Origin: Bacteroidales bacterium
GTDB taxonomy: Bacteria; Bacteroidota; Bacteroidia; Bacteroidales; UBA932
DNA length: 64,000 nucleotides
NCBI GenBank assembly: GCA_017429475.1
Contig: JAFROX010000010.1
Coordinates: forward strand, 62,001-126,000
Reading direction: 5' to 3'
The position numbers and the translations under genes are program-made. Shown in pieces: positions 54,025-62,476 of this stretch. Below the pieces are notes generated by a model. It did not search any database. It worked only from the letters and a program-made list of their open reading frames with translations, and was not told the DNA's origin. Each line of letters opens with the position of its first letter. The stretch's first letter is position 1.

Positions 54025-54756
54025 ATGCTTTTAACATTACTCCAATCCTCATCTGACGTTACCGCCGCTGCAGTCAGCGGGGCTCAGGAAGAGCTTTCAT
54101 TATCACTCCTGTCCCTTGCCGCTAAAGGTGGCTGGCTGATGATCGTACTTGCAATCCTGTCAATCATCGCCATCTACATCTTTGCTGAACGTCTGTTCGC
54201 AATCAACTACGCAGGCAAGATCGACAAGAACTTCACCAAGGACATAACAGACTACATCCTCGAAGGAAAGAAGAAATCCGCTCTTGCCCTCTGCAAGAAG
54301 ACTGACTCCCCCATCTCACGTATGGTGGAGAAAGGCATCGAGAGGATCGGAATGCCGCTGGCAGACATCCAGACTGCCGTAGAGAACGTCGGCAACATTG
54401 AAGTGGCAAAGCTTGAGAAAGGCCTTCCGCTGCTGGCCACCATCGCCGGAGGCGCTCCGATGATCGGTTTCCTCGGCACCGTGATGGGTATGGTACAGGC
54501 CTTCTTCAATATGTCCAACGCAGGCAACAACATCGACATCACACTGCTTTCCGGAGGTATCTACACCGCGATGATCACCACCGTCGGCGGTCTGTTCGTC
54601 GGTATCCTCGCCTACTTCGGCTACAACTACCTCACCTCACGCGTTTCCGACGTAGTGTTCAAGATGGAAAACACCACCATCGAATTTATGGATGCCCTCA
54701 ACCAGAAGGGCGATACAGTCGTTGAAGAATCATCTACACTTGACTTAGCTGAATAG
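54025..54756 (+). CDS. exbB: MotA/TolQ/ExbB proton channel protein
   Basis: A 243-residue inner-membrane protein with three transmembrane helices: about 30-53 (GWLMIVLAILSIIAIYIFAERLF), 133-160 and 172-198. The channel signature LATIAGGAPMIGFLGTVMGMVQAF (helix 2) and ALLSGGIYTAMITTVGGLFVGILAYFGYN-like helix 3 fit ExbB. Works with ExbD and TonB to use the proton gradient for outer-membrane uptake; here directly followed by an exbD (4-nt gap) and a tonB-like gene. Confidence 0.9.
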   Translation: MLLTLLQSSSDVTAAAVSGAQEELSLSLLSLAAKGGWLMIVLAILSIIAIYIFAERLFAINYAGKIDKNFTKDITDYILEGKKKSALALCKKTDSPISRMVEKGIERIGMPLADIQTAVENVGNIEVAKLEKGLPLLATIAGGAPMIGFLGTVMGMVQAFFNMSNAGNNIDITLLSGGIYTAMITTVGGLFVGILAYFGYNYLTSRVSDVVFKMENTTIEFMDALNQKGDTVVEESSTLDLAE

Positions 54757-54760
54757 TGTC

Positions 54761-55174
54761 ATGGCAATAAAACGCAAAACAAAGGTTGACAGTTCGTTCT
54801 CGATGTCGTCTATGACCGACATCGTGTTCCTGCTGCTCATCTTCTTCCTTGTAACGTCGACGTTGATCAACCCCAACGCCCTCAAGCTCCTGCTCCCCAA
54901 GAGCACGGGCCAGGTTTCCGCAAAAGCCACGGTCAGCGTTTCCATCAAGCACTATCCGCAGCTGAACACAGTCACCTACCACATCAACGGCAATCCCGAT
55001 CCGGTTGCCTTCGATGAGATTGAAGGCATCATAGAGCCCCTCCTCGCAGACCAGGACGAACCTACGTTCTCCATCTATGCCGACGAGACGGTTCCCGTCA
55101 AGGAGGTAGTGGCACTGATGAACATAGCAAAGAGAAACAACTATAAGGTCATAATGGCCACATCCCCGGAATAG
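54761..55174 (+). CDS. exbD: ExbD/TolR biopolymer transport protein
   Basis: A 137-residue protein with a single N-terminal helix (about residues 17-36): SMSSMTDIVFLLLIFFLVTSTL contains the essential membrane Asp (Asp18) used for proton transfer. The rest is a periplasmic ExbD/TolR domain with FSIYADETVPVKEVVALMNIAKRN. Partner of the upstream ExbB. Confidence 0.92.
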   Translation: MAIKRKTKVDSSFSMSSMTDIVFLLLIFFLVTSTLINPNALKLLLPKSTGQVSAKATVSVSIKHYPQLNTVTYHINGNPDPVAFDEIEGIIEPLLADQDEPTFSIYADETVPVKEVVALMNIAKRNNYKVIMATSPE

Positions 55175-55195
55175 GATGTGCACAGATAAGCAGCG

Positions 55196-55960
55196 ATGAA
55201 CCCTACCACCAGATCAAAGCCAATCGGAATAGTATCCACGATACTGTTCAACGGACTGCTTGTGCTCGGCGGATCCATCGCAGGCCTTCCCTACCTCTAT
55301 CCACCTCCGCCCGAAATGACCACAGTGATAGAGTTTGAGCCCGTTGAAGAACTGGAGGATCAGCGGATAGAGATGGGCGCTGACATTCAGCCGCGCAGCG
55401 AGAACGCCGACCCGACCCAAGATGTAAGGCTGGTCCAGAACTCACAGGCTCCGATTCAGGGCACCAGGGCCAACGAATCCCGCGAGACAACTGTTGGCAC
55501 CGAGGGTGACGTGGAGGTTCCGGAACCCGAAAGGGACCACGAGATCGACCAGCGGGCCCTATTCCCTTCCGCAGACAACAGCGACAAGGACACTCTTGCA
55601 GCCCAGGTGGCTGACCGTGTGACAGACGCTCTCAACCCCGGGCACGCCCAGGGCAACACCCGCGTAGGCAACCCCGAGGGTGAGCCTTCTGCCAAGCTTG
55701 AGGGCCGCAGCGTAATGGGCAGCCTGCCCCTGCCTGTCAAGGACAATATCCAGAAACAAGGAATTGTCGTCGTCAGGATCTATGTGAACCGCGACGGTAC
55801 GGTAACATCTGCCGTTGCCGGCGAGCAAGGCACTACCGTTACCGACAAGACGCTCTGGGACAATGCAGTGGCAGCAGCGAAGAGAGCCAAGTTCAATGTA
55901 TCTCGCAACGCTCCGGAATCCCAGAGGGGTACCATCACATACGTTTTCAACCTCCGATAA
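55196..55960 (+). CDS. TonB-like energy transducer
   Basis: A 254-residue protein: one N-terminal transmembrane helix (about 10-32, IGIVSTILFNGLLVLGGSIAG), then PYLYPPPPEM, a long acidic low-complexity linker (about 45-165, rich in Glu/Asp/Pro/Gln), and a C-terminal TonB domain (about 175-254) with GIVVVRIYVNRDGTVTSAV and AKRAKFNVS...GTITYVFNLR. It should span the periplasm and energise TonB-dependent receptors together with the adjacent ExbB/ExbD. The linker is less Pro-rich than in classic TonB. Confidence 0.85.
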   Translation: MNPTTRSKPIGIVSTILFNGLLVLGGSIAGLPYLYPPPPEMTTVIEFEPVEELEDQRIEMGADIQPRSENADPTQDVRLVQNSQAPIQGTRANESRETTVGTEGDVEVPEPERDHEIDQRALFPSADNSDKDTLAAQVADRVTDALNPGHAQGNTRVGNPEGEPSAKLEGRSVMGSLPLPVKDNIQKQGIVVVRIYVNRDGTVTSAVAGEQGTTVTDKTLWDNAVAAAKRAKFNVSRNAPESQRGTITYVFNLR

Positions 55961-55963
55961 GCA

Positions 55964-56776
55964 ATGATTAAAAAAGTTCTTGCAATACTCTCTGCAGTGC
56001 TGCTGCTTGCATCCTGCGGAAAGAAACAGTATGACGTCTATCTTTTCATCGGCCAGTCCAATATGGCGGGTCGCGGCGAAGTTCTGCCCGAAGATACCGT
56101 GGCCATTCCTCACGCTTTCATCCTCGACGGCAACGACGAGATCGTTCCTGCCAGGGCTCCGCTTAACCTCTACTCTACAATACGCAAGAGAGTGGGAATG
56201 CAGAAGATCAACCCGGCCTACAACTTTGCTAAGATCATTGCCGGCAAGTCGAAGAACGATATGCTGATGGTGGTCAATGCGCGAGGCGGTTCGGCCCTCG
56301 ACGAGTGGCTCAAAGGCGCACCTACGGGCACGTTCAGCCTGAGTGAAACGGATGACCCGGAACTCGACGGCCAGCCTATGCCTTCTTTCTATGACGAGGC
56401 TGTCAGAAGGGCGAAGATCGCAATGGAGCACGGCCAGCTGAAAGCCATCCTATGGCATCAGGGCTGCAGCGATTCAGGGCCTATGGCTGTCAGGACATAT
56501 TTAGACAGGCTGGAAGGTTTCGTGGCGGATTTGCGCAAAGACCTCGGGGTTGGCGAAGAGGTGCCTTTCATTGCGGGAGAACTCCCCTATTTCTTCTCAG
56601 GCTCGCGTTTCTTCAACCCAATGATCCGCACCATCGAGGAGCACGTTCCCAACAGTGCCTGGGTTAGCGCAGAAGGCTGCTCCGGCAATGCGGACAGTCT
56701 GCATTTCAGCCGTGACGGCCAGATGATTCTCGGTCAGCGTTACGCAGAGAAGTATCTTTCACTTTCCAGACAGTAA
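55964..56776 (+). CDS. Sialate O-acetylesterase-domain (SASA) lipoprotein
   Basis: A 270-residue carbohydrate esterase. Lipoprotein signal with LASC (Cys18). The SASA/CE6-like SGNH hydrolase core is clear: FIGQSNMAGRGE with nucleophile Ser32, NARGGSALDEW (about 106-116), AILWHQGCSDS (about 163-173) and the catalytic Asp/His near DSLHFSRDGQ (about 245-254). Family members remove acetyl groups from sialic acid or plant xylan. Only 3 nt after the tonB-like gene; the nested palindrome at 56777-56908 follows its stop codon directly. Confidence 0.88.
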   Translation: MIKKVLAILSAVLLLASCGKKQYDVYLFIGQSNMAGRGEVLPEDTVAIPHAFILDGNDEIVPARAPLNLYSTIRKRVGMQKINPAYNFAKIIAGKSKNDMLMVVNARGGSALDEWLKGAPTGTFSLSETDDPELDGQPMPSFYDEAVRRAKIAMEHGQLKAILWHQGCSDSGPMAVRTYLDRLEGFVADLRKDLGVGEEVPFIAGELPYFFSGSRFFNPMIRTIEEHVPNSAWVSAEGCSGNADSLHFSRDGQMILGQRYAEKYLSLSRQ

Positions 56777-56908
56777 CACTTTCCACTTTCTGAATTTGCA
56801 TTTCGGACCGACGCTTCGCGTCTCCTTCCCACGCTGCGCGTGGGCCCCTCCCTCTATCGTCCGAGGGTGGACAGGGTCCTCAATCACAAATTCAGAAAGA
56901 TGAAAGTG
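56777..56908. repeat. Nested palindromic element between the SASA and lnt genes
   Basis: Outer arms 56777-56800 and 56885-56908 match as inverted repeats at 20 of 24 positions (CACTTTC..., CTTTCTGAATTTG core). Inside lie TCGGAC/GTCCGA (56803-56808 with 56859-56864), hairpins GACGC-TTC-GCGTC (56810-56822), CCCACGC-TGC-GCGTGGG (56828-56844), and GGAC-AGG-GTCC (56869-56879). All perfect stems have 3-nt loops. The interior is much more GC-rich than the outer arms. It starts at the base after the SASA stop codon and ends 19 nt before the lnt stop. No coding function; could be a mobile palindromic unit, a bidirectional terminator or a structured RNA. Confidence 0.75.
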
Positions 56909-56927
56909 AATAGCTAAGGATAGAATG

Positions 56928-58529
56928 CTATTTCTTCTTCCGGGGCGTTATGATAAGACGGACGATCCAGGCTGCGAAGAGCAGCAGGAAGACGAAGCAG
57001 GAAACGCGGCCTATGATGTCGCCGTTGGTGACGTAGAATGTCAGCTTGTCATTGATGTGGACGTCGCCCTTGATGGCGACGGGCTCCCACCAGCCGGTGC
57101 GCTGCACCACCTCACCCCTCTGGTCGATGAAACCTGTGATGCCGGTGTTGGCCACGTGCACGACATCCCTGCGGGTCTCGATAGCCCTTAGCTGGGCATA
57201 GCGGAAATGCTGCCTGTAGCCCGGAGTATCACCCCACCAGCCGTCGTTGGTTATAACCGCCACGAACCCTGCGCCAAGCTTTGCATTCTGACGGTAATAG
57301 TCACCGTAGACCGATTCGTAGCAGATCATCGCTCCTACGCCAAGACCATCACGGCCGTGAAGTATCGACAGCTCGTCCTGGCGGGCATAGCTTCCCCAGG
57401 CGCCGCCGAATGCGGCCATAATCTTGCCGAGGAACCCAAGATACTTTTCATAAGGGATGATTTCCGTACCGGGCACAAGCTTGCTCTTGTGATACATATT
57501 CAGGATGCCGGTGGTGTCGATCATCATCGCCGTGTTGAAACCATCGTACCAATAGTTGGCGACAGGCCTTGCCGCAGGACTGCCTTCTGACTTGTGGCGG
57601 TAGATACGGTAGGCAACGGAGCCAAGCAGGAAATCGGCGTTAGGATGACGGCGCAGGAACTGCTGCACGTGCTGATAGGTTATGTTTTCCTCAGGATGGT
57701 CGAGGTCGAAATCGTAGGTGAAAGTTTCGGGAGTGATGACATAGCGTGTCCTGTCGCTCATCAGAGGCTCGGCGAGGGCGATCATAATGCTGTCCTGGAC
57801 ATTTTGGTCGAGCCCGCCGTGTTTCTCAGAATAGGCGTCGATGTTGGGCTGAATGGCCACAACTTCCACTGCTTTGCCCTTCTCCTCAAGATTGTCGAAG
57901 ATGACTGCAGATATAACCGGAGGGACGATGAGGAGCAGCGCAGTGCTGAAGGCAAGGGCTGCCTTCACTTTCAGAGTATACAGTCCACGATTCGCAGAAC
58001 GGATGACTTGATAAAGGAAGGTGCTTGTCAGAAGTATCCACAGCGAACCTCCGAGGAAGCCGGTATATTCATACCATTGCACGGCTCTCGGCATCGTGGC
58101 GAACGATTCGCCGAGAATCAGCCAGGGCCACGATATCTCCACGTTCTGATAGACCCTCTCCCACGCTATCCAGGCAGCGATGAAGAAGATGTATGGCAGC
58201 GCTCCGGTGAAGCGTTTCTTGAACTTGCGGAACATCCAGAAGATGAAGAACATCTGCAGGGCGTTCAGCACGATGGCAGCTATAGCCCCGGCCGGAGACA
58301 CCCACCATATCCAGAAGGTGGTGGCTATGTTGAACAGCAGGAATGGAATATATGTCAGCCAGTTCTGGTGCTTCACCCCGTTCTCTTCCAGCAAGTCTGC
58401 CAGAGCGAAAAGGGGCACGAAAGCCACCAGGCCCAGGACCGCTGAATGCGGAACCAGATAAGGCACCGACATCAGCACCGTGAACAGCAGGATATACACC
58501 CACATCCTGAGCCTGACTGACTTGCTCAT
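56928..58529 (-). CDS. lnt: Apolipoprotein N-acyltransferase
   Basis: Adds the third acyl chain to lipoproteins in the inner membrane. The 533-residue protein has about eight transmembrane helices: the first 210 residues, one at about 505-525. The periplasmic nitrilase domain (about 220-480) carries the triad: Glu in YVITPETFTY (about 265), Lys in NMYHKSKLVPGTEIIPYEKY (about 347) and Cys in GAMICYESVYGDYY (about 401). Fits with the many lipoproteins in the window. Starts 2 nt after the GH43-like gene end, so likely in its operon. Confidence 0.93.
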   Translation of the reverse strand: MSKSVRLRMWVYILLFTVLMSVPYLVPHSAVLGLVAFVPLFALADLLEENGVKHQNWLTYIPFLLFNIATTFWIWWVSPAGAIAAIVLNALQMFFIFWMFRKFKKRFTGALPYIFFIAAWIAWERVYQNVEISWPWLILGESFATMPRAVQWYEYTGFLGGSLWILLTSTFLYQVIRSANRGLYTLKVKAALAFSTALLLIVPPVISAVIFDNLEEKGKAVEVVAIQPNIDAYSEKHGGLDQNVQDSIMIALAEPLMSDRTRYVITPETFTYDFDLDHPEENITYQHVQQFLRRHPNADFLLGSVAYRIYRHKSEGSPAARPVANYWYDGFNTAMMIDTTGILNMYHKSKLVPGTEIIPYEKYLGFLGKIMAAFGGAWGSYARQDELSILHGRDGLGVGAMICYESVYGDYYRQNAKLGAGFVAVITNDGWWGDTPGYRQHFRYAQLRAIETRRDVVHVANTGITGFIDQRGEVVQRTGWWEPVAIKGDVHINDKLTFYVTNGDIIGRVSCFVFLLLFAAWIVRLIITPRKKK

Positions 58530-58531
58530 TC

Positions 58532-60652
58532 CTAATCTGCTTTCGTGAATTTGACTACGTAGTACTTGATCGTACCATCAAGGTCGCAGGTAACGATAGT
58601 GTTCTCGTCGAGGCTTGCAGCCTGGTCTACGCTGATCTTGACTCTCCTGTCGCTTGAAGAAGCTTTGATCTTGGGAGCCTTGGCAGCATCTGCGGCGACA
58701 GGGCATTCAACTTCGTAGATGTTCATATCTATGATGCCGTTGTCGCGGTTTGAGCGGGTTGCAAGGGCGGGAACTTCGAGGGCGGTCTTGCCTGCGAAGA
58801 GTGAAATCTGAGGAGCAACGGGCATTTCGATGCGCTTCTTGTCTGAGCTGAAGCCGAGACCTACGATGTCGCAGAGGTCCTCGCCGGCACCATCGGCGAT
58901 CAGGAAGATAGCGTGTCTGCCTCCGATGCCGTCGACAGCGTCAGCCACATTGGTGCTGAAGCGGGTGATTTCCTGCTTAGATCCGGCAGGTACTATGATC
59001 TCGCCGATATTCTTGCCGCCTGTCAGAGCCCAGGGTGAATCCATCCATACCTGGATCTTGAAGCTCTTGTCGGTCTTGGGAGTTACCCAGAGGTTGAAGG
59101 CTGTGTTGTTGCCCTTGGCTGTTCCTTCGAATGCCTTGAGGCCGAATTCGTCCTTGTCGAGGCCTGCGAAGCCGAAGTACTTGTAGCCGATGACGTCACC
59201 GTTGTCAACGCCTGCCAGAGGCATATTGTTGTCCCAGATGTCATAGCAGTCCTGAGGCAGCTGCTCGTTGGTGAGGTAGCAGGCATATCCTGCTGAATAG
59301 TATTGATAAGGATCGAGGCCGTAGAAGTGGAAACCCTGTGAAGTGACTTCGGCACCGGTGTATTCCATTCCGTTGCGGGCCTTGACAGTCCATTTCTGGT
59401 CAGGCGCATAGGGGTCGAAACCGGTGATGGTCACCTTGCCGCCGTCTGCCACTGACTTCTCGTCCCATACGACCTTGACGGGCTCAACCATCGCCTGGCG
59501 TGAGTTCATATTGCCGCGCGGCGCCCTGTGGTAGAAGATATACCACTGGCCGTTGATCTCGAGGAGGCTTCCGTGGGTGTTGTGTCCGCTGTAGCGGGTC
59601 ACGAGCGCTGAACCGTCTTCATTGAGGTCGATGCTCCTTGCGTCAACGATGACTCCGCCGCTCTTGTACGGCCCGAGGGGGTTGTCGGCATATGCATAGC
59701 GAAGTGTCGAGTTGCTCATAGGCAGTCCGTATTCCTCACCTGAGTAGCCGCTGTATACTACGACATATTTATTGCCGACCTGGCGGATTGAAGATGCCTC
59801 GAAAAATGCGAACACCTTCGGGTCCTCGCCGGGGAAGAGATGCTTGTATTCCATCGGGGGCTGGGGCCTTGCTGCGGGCTGGCCGGGACGCGGAGGACGC
59901 GGCATGAAGGCTGCGCGTGCAGGGATGAAAGGATAGCTGACCTCGGTGCCGGGACGGAGGGTATACATAGTGCTCTGGTCGAGCTGGATTGCAGAAGAAC
60001 CCTGGAAGCCGTAGAAAGCGTATGCCCTGAAGCCGATGTTGTAGTCAGGGTCGTTGGGATCGGTAATGTTCTCTACAAACACGCCGGGGTCGAAGCCGAT
60101 GAGGCTGCCGGGCTGCAGCTTTGACGGATCGTCAGGCAGGGTGTTGATGGCTTTATAGGGACCTGCGGGACGGTCGCTCTTGGCAACGAGTCCGTTACGT
60201 CCGCCTGTCTGGTCGTTGGGATATAGATAGTATGTCTTCTTGCCGTCTTTGCCGACTACTTCTGCAACATCGGGAGCGTACATCGTATCCCACTGTTCCC
60301 CGATCTTATAGGTGAAAGCCGGTCCCTCGTCGCGCCAGGCTGTCAGGTCTTCCACGGGCGCAGACCAGATTCGGATGTCAGGGCCACAGTATCCCCTCAG
60401 GAAGACATCGTGCGAAGTGATGATATATGCACGGTACTTGCCGGGGTTGTCCGGGTCTTCGAATACCCTCGGTTCTCCGTCGGGATTATGATCCCAGAGG
60501 GGAATATAGGGGTTGCCGGGGTGCGTGTTGGTATAACGCACTGCATTCTGGTAACTGAACGGCTCCTGCGGGCCGGCCTGGCTGCAGGAAGTCAGAACGG
60601 CTATGGACGCTATCATTGCGCCGCACAGCACGATGGGAAACATTTTTTTCAT
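58532..60652 (-). CDS. GH43-like lipoprotein with C-terminal carbohydrate-binding module
   Basis: A 706-residue exported enzyme. Lipoprotein signal with LTSC (Cys23). Residues about 35-400 form a five-blade propeller of GH43 type: general base Asp58 in NPDGEPRVF, TMYAPDVAEV with Asp128, general acid Glu285 in FFEASSIRQVGNKYVVVYSG, and NTHGSLLEINGQWYIFYHR (about 358-376). Residues 250-267 are a Pro/Arg/Gln insert (MPRPPRPGQPAARPQPPM). Residues about 425-570 resemble a CBM6-type module; the last 80 are an Ig-like tail. Probably an arabinofuranosidase or xylosidase type; substrate not provable. Divergent from the CE15-like gene, followed by lnt after 2 nt. Confidence 0.85.
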   Translation of the reverse strand: MKKMFPIVLCGAMIASIAVLTSCSQAGPQEPFSYQNAVRYTNTHPGNPYIPLWDHNPDGEPRVFEDPDNPGKYRAYIITSHDVFLRGYCGPDIRIWSAPVEDLTAWRDEGPAFTYKIGEQWDTMYAPDVAEVVGKDGKKTYYLYPNDQTGGRNGLVAKSDRPAGPYKAINTLPDDPSKLQPGSLIGFDPGVFVENITDPNDPDYNIGFRAYAFYGFQGSSAIQLDQSTMYTLRPGTEVSYPFIPARAAFMPRPPRPGQPAARPQPPMEYKHLFPGEDPKVFAFFEASSIRQVGNKYVVVYSGYSGEEYGLPMSNSTLRYAYADNPLGPYKSGGVIVDARSIDLNEDGSALVTRYSGHNTHGSLLEINGQWYIFYHRAPRGNMNSRQAMVEPVKVVWDEKSVADGGKVTITGFDPYAPDQKWTVKARNGMEYTGAEVTSQGFHFYGLDPYQYYSAGYACYLTNEQLPQDCYDIWDNNMPLAGVDNGDVIGYKYFGFAGLDKDEFGLKAFEGTAKGNNTAFNLWVTPKTDKSFKIQVWMDSPWALTGGKNIGEIIVPAGSKQEITRFSTNVADAVDGIGGRHAIFLIADGAGEDLCDIVGLGFSSDKKRIEMPVAPQISLFAGKTALEVPALATRSNRDNGIIDMNIYEVECPVAADAAKAPKIKASSSDRRVKISVDQAASLDENTIVTCDLDGTIKYYVVKFTKAD

Positions 60653-60675
60653 ATTGCTTTTGATTAGGACAGATA

Positions 60676-60683
60676 CAAATTTA
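60676..60683 (-). promoter_or_regulatory. Bacteroidota -7 box for the GH43-like gene
   Basis: Minus-strand TAAATTTG, 23 nt before the ATG at 60652; fits TAnnTTTG. Confidence 0.45.
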
Positions 60684-60725
60684 GCAATTAAAGCCTAACT
60701 TAGTAGGAGATTTAAATCATTTGAT

Positions 60726-62261
60726 ATGAAAAAGATAATCCTATTGCTCGCCGGCATGCTTGTCTGTGCAGCTTCTTTCGCACAGGAGCCGGTAACTTTC
60801 ACTGCACAGCAGGACCACCAGAACATGATGGACCAGCTGGGCATCAAATCCATCAGACACAGTTTTGACTCGGACCAGAGCAGTCCCTACGCCGCCAACT
60901 ACGACGAGAGCAAGGCCAATCCCTTCCCTGTCATTCCAGATTTGATGAAAATGAACAATGGAAGGCGTGTGACATCCGCCCAGCAATGGTGGAATGTCCG
61001 CAGGCCTGAGATTGTGGAAGGTTTCGAGAGTGAAGTATACGGCCGCGTCCCGGCCAACGTTCCCAAAGTGACCTGGATCGTCGAAGCCGAGGAAATCGAG
61101 ACTCTCGGTATGATGCGCGTCAAGGCAAAACAGCTCAGGGGCCACGTCGACAATTCCGCCTGCCCGTCCATCAACGTGGACATCAAGATGGTGGTCGTCA
61201 CTCCCGCTGACGCTAAGGGTCCCGTTCCGCTGCTTATGATGTTCGGCGGTGCCAACCTGCCGAATCCGGTAAAACCCGGCGGAGCTGATATGGCTGTCAT
61301 CAACAAGGCTCTGCGCCGTATGCTGGAGAACGATCCCGAGACTGCGGAGCTTATGAAGAAGTATCCTGCCTGGCAGCCTTTCGAGCCTGCCAATCCCTTT
61401 GCGAACTTCGGTCGCCAGACACAGCTTGCTCCCGGCCAGGATCCGCCGTCAAACCAGCAGCTTATCGCTGCCGGCTGGGGCTATGCGATGATCGATCCCA
61501 GCAGCATCCAGGCTGACAACGGTGCCGGGCTCACCCGCGGCATCATCGGCCTCGTGAACAAGGGACAGCCCCGCAAGCCTGACGACTGGGGTTCTCTCCG
61601 CGCCTGGGCCTGGGGCGCCGCCCGCGGTCTGGACTATCTCGAGACAGACCCTGACATTGACGCCAAGCACGTCGGCATCGAGGGTGTCTCGCGCTACGGC
61701 AAGGCTGCGCTTGTAACGCTGGCGTTCGAGGACCGTTTCTATATGGGTCTCATCGGTTCGTCAGGAAAGGGTGGTGCTGCCCTGCACCGCCGTATCTTCG
61801 GCGAGGGCCTCGAGAATCTTGCCAACTCAGGCGAGTATCACTGGATGGCCGGCAACTACATCAAGTACTGCGCTGTGGAGTCAAAGACCGGTGCCTGGAC
61901 TGCCGATATGCTTCCCGTGGATTCTCACGAGCTCATCGCACTCTGCGCTCCGCGCCTCGTGTTCATCAGCTACGGTATTCCTGAGCAGGGCGACGCTCTC
62001 TGGCTCGACCAGTACGGCAGCTGGCAGGCTACGGTTGCCGCCGGCGAGGCTTTCAAGCTTCTTGGTGCCAAGGATCTCGGTGTCGGCAACGACTACCGCA
62101 ACACTCCGATGCCCGAACCTCTCACCGACCTGCTTGACGGTGAGCTTGCCTGGCGTCAGCACACCGGAGGCCACACCGACGGTCCGAATATGAAGTATTT
62201 CATCCAGTGGGCCACCGACAAGATGGGCTACAAATATGAGAGGAATACTCCGGGAAGGTAA
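60726..62261 (+). CDS. Glucuronoyl esterase-like protein (CE15 type)
   Basis: A 511-residue secreted alpha/beta hydrolase. Signal peptide MKKIILLLAGMLVCAASFAQ. The nucleophile elbow is GIEGVSRYGKAAL (Ser322), followed by the CE15-typical SSGKGGAALHRR (345-356), MLPVDSHELIALCAPRLVF (395-413) and the catalytic His in HTGGHTDGPN (His483). CE15 enzymes cut ester bonds between glucuronoxylan and lignin; older annotation would read acetylxylan esterase. It has an extra stretch at about 197-243 before the core. Divergent from the GH43-like gene, consistent with joint attack on hemicellulose. Ends at an intrinsic terminator. Confidence 0.85.
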   Translation: MKKIILLLAGMLVCAASFAQEPVTFTAQQDHQNMMDQLGIKSIRHSFDSDQSSPYAANYDESKANPFPVIPDLMKMNNGRRVTSAQQWWNVRRPEIVEGFESEVYGRVPANVPKVTWIVEAEEIETLGMMRVKAKQLRGHVDNSACPSINVDIKMVVVTPADAKGPVPLLMMFGGANLPNPVKPGGADMAVINKALRRMLENDPETAELMKKYPAWQPFEPANPFANFGRQTQLAPGQDPPSNQQLIAAGWGYAMIDPSSIQADNGAGLTRGIIGLVNKGQPRKPDDWGSLRAWAWGAARGLDYLETDPDIDAKHVGIEGVSRYGKAALVTLAFEDRFYMGLIGSSGKGGAALHRRIFGEGLENLANSGEYHWMAGNYIKYCAVESKTGAWTADMLPVDSHELIALCAPRLVFISYGIPEQGDALWLDQYGSWQATVAAGEAFKLLGAKDLGVGNDYRNTPMPEPLTDLLDGELAWRQHTGGHTDGPNMKYFIQWATDKMGYKYERNTPGR

Positions 62262-62282
62262 CTCTTCCGTAATCTCTTTGAC

Positions 62283-62319
62283 AACGGCCTCGCGGTTTCT
62301 CCAGCGGGGCCGTTTGTTT
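62283..62319 (+). terminator. Intrinsic terminator after the CE15-like gene
   Basis: AACGGCCTCGC (62283-62293) pairs with GCGGGGCCGTT (62304-62314), one G-T pair, 10-nt loop, followed by TGTTT. Confidence 0.7.
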
Positions 62320-62326
62320 CTGGATT

Positions 62327-62422
62327 CAAGTGCATGTAGTCTGCTTTTTTGGGGCAGACTAAGTGCATTTTGGACCCTTTTTGCTGGTAGTCGGCCATTT
62401 TTTGACAGACTACCGACACTTG
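62327..62422. repeat. 96-nt structured repeat, copy 1 (before the DUF1460 gene)
   Basis: Bounded by CAAGTG (62327-62332) and its inverse CACTTG (62417-62422). Contains hairpins TAGTCTGC/GCAGACTA (62337-62344 with 62354-62361) and GGTAGTC/GACTACC (62386-62392 with 62408-62414). Aligns end to end with the second copy at 63344-63439. Confidence 0.75.
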
Positions 62423-62461
62423 CGGCATCATTTTCATAGTACGGTGACGATATATCTTTCC

Positions 62462-62469
62462 TATCTTTG
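62462..62469 (+). promoter_or_regulatory. Bacteroidota -7 box for the DUF1460 gene
   Basis: TATCTTTG ends 7 nt before the ATG at 62477, giving an expected leader of only a few bases. Confidence 0.5.
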
Positions 62470-62476
62470 CAATGAT

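Noticed and set aside
57594..58445. Long open frame on the plus strand (283 codons)
   Set aside because: Antisense to lnt, which has all three catalytic motifs.
62363..62476. Longer start for the DUF1460 protein
   Set aside because: The extra part lies in the 96-nt repeat and before the promoter, and would place the signal peptide internally.
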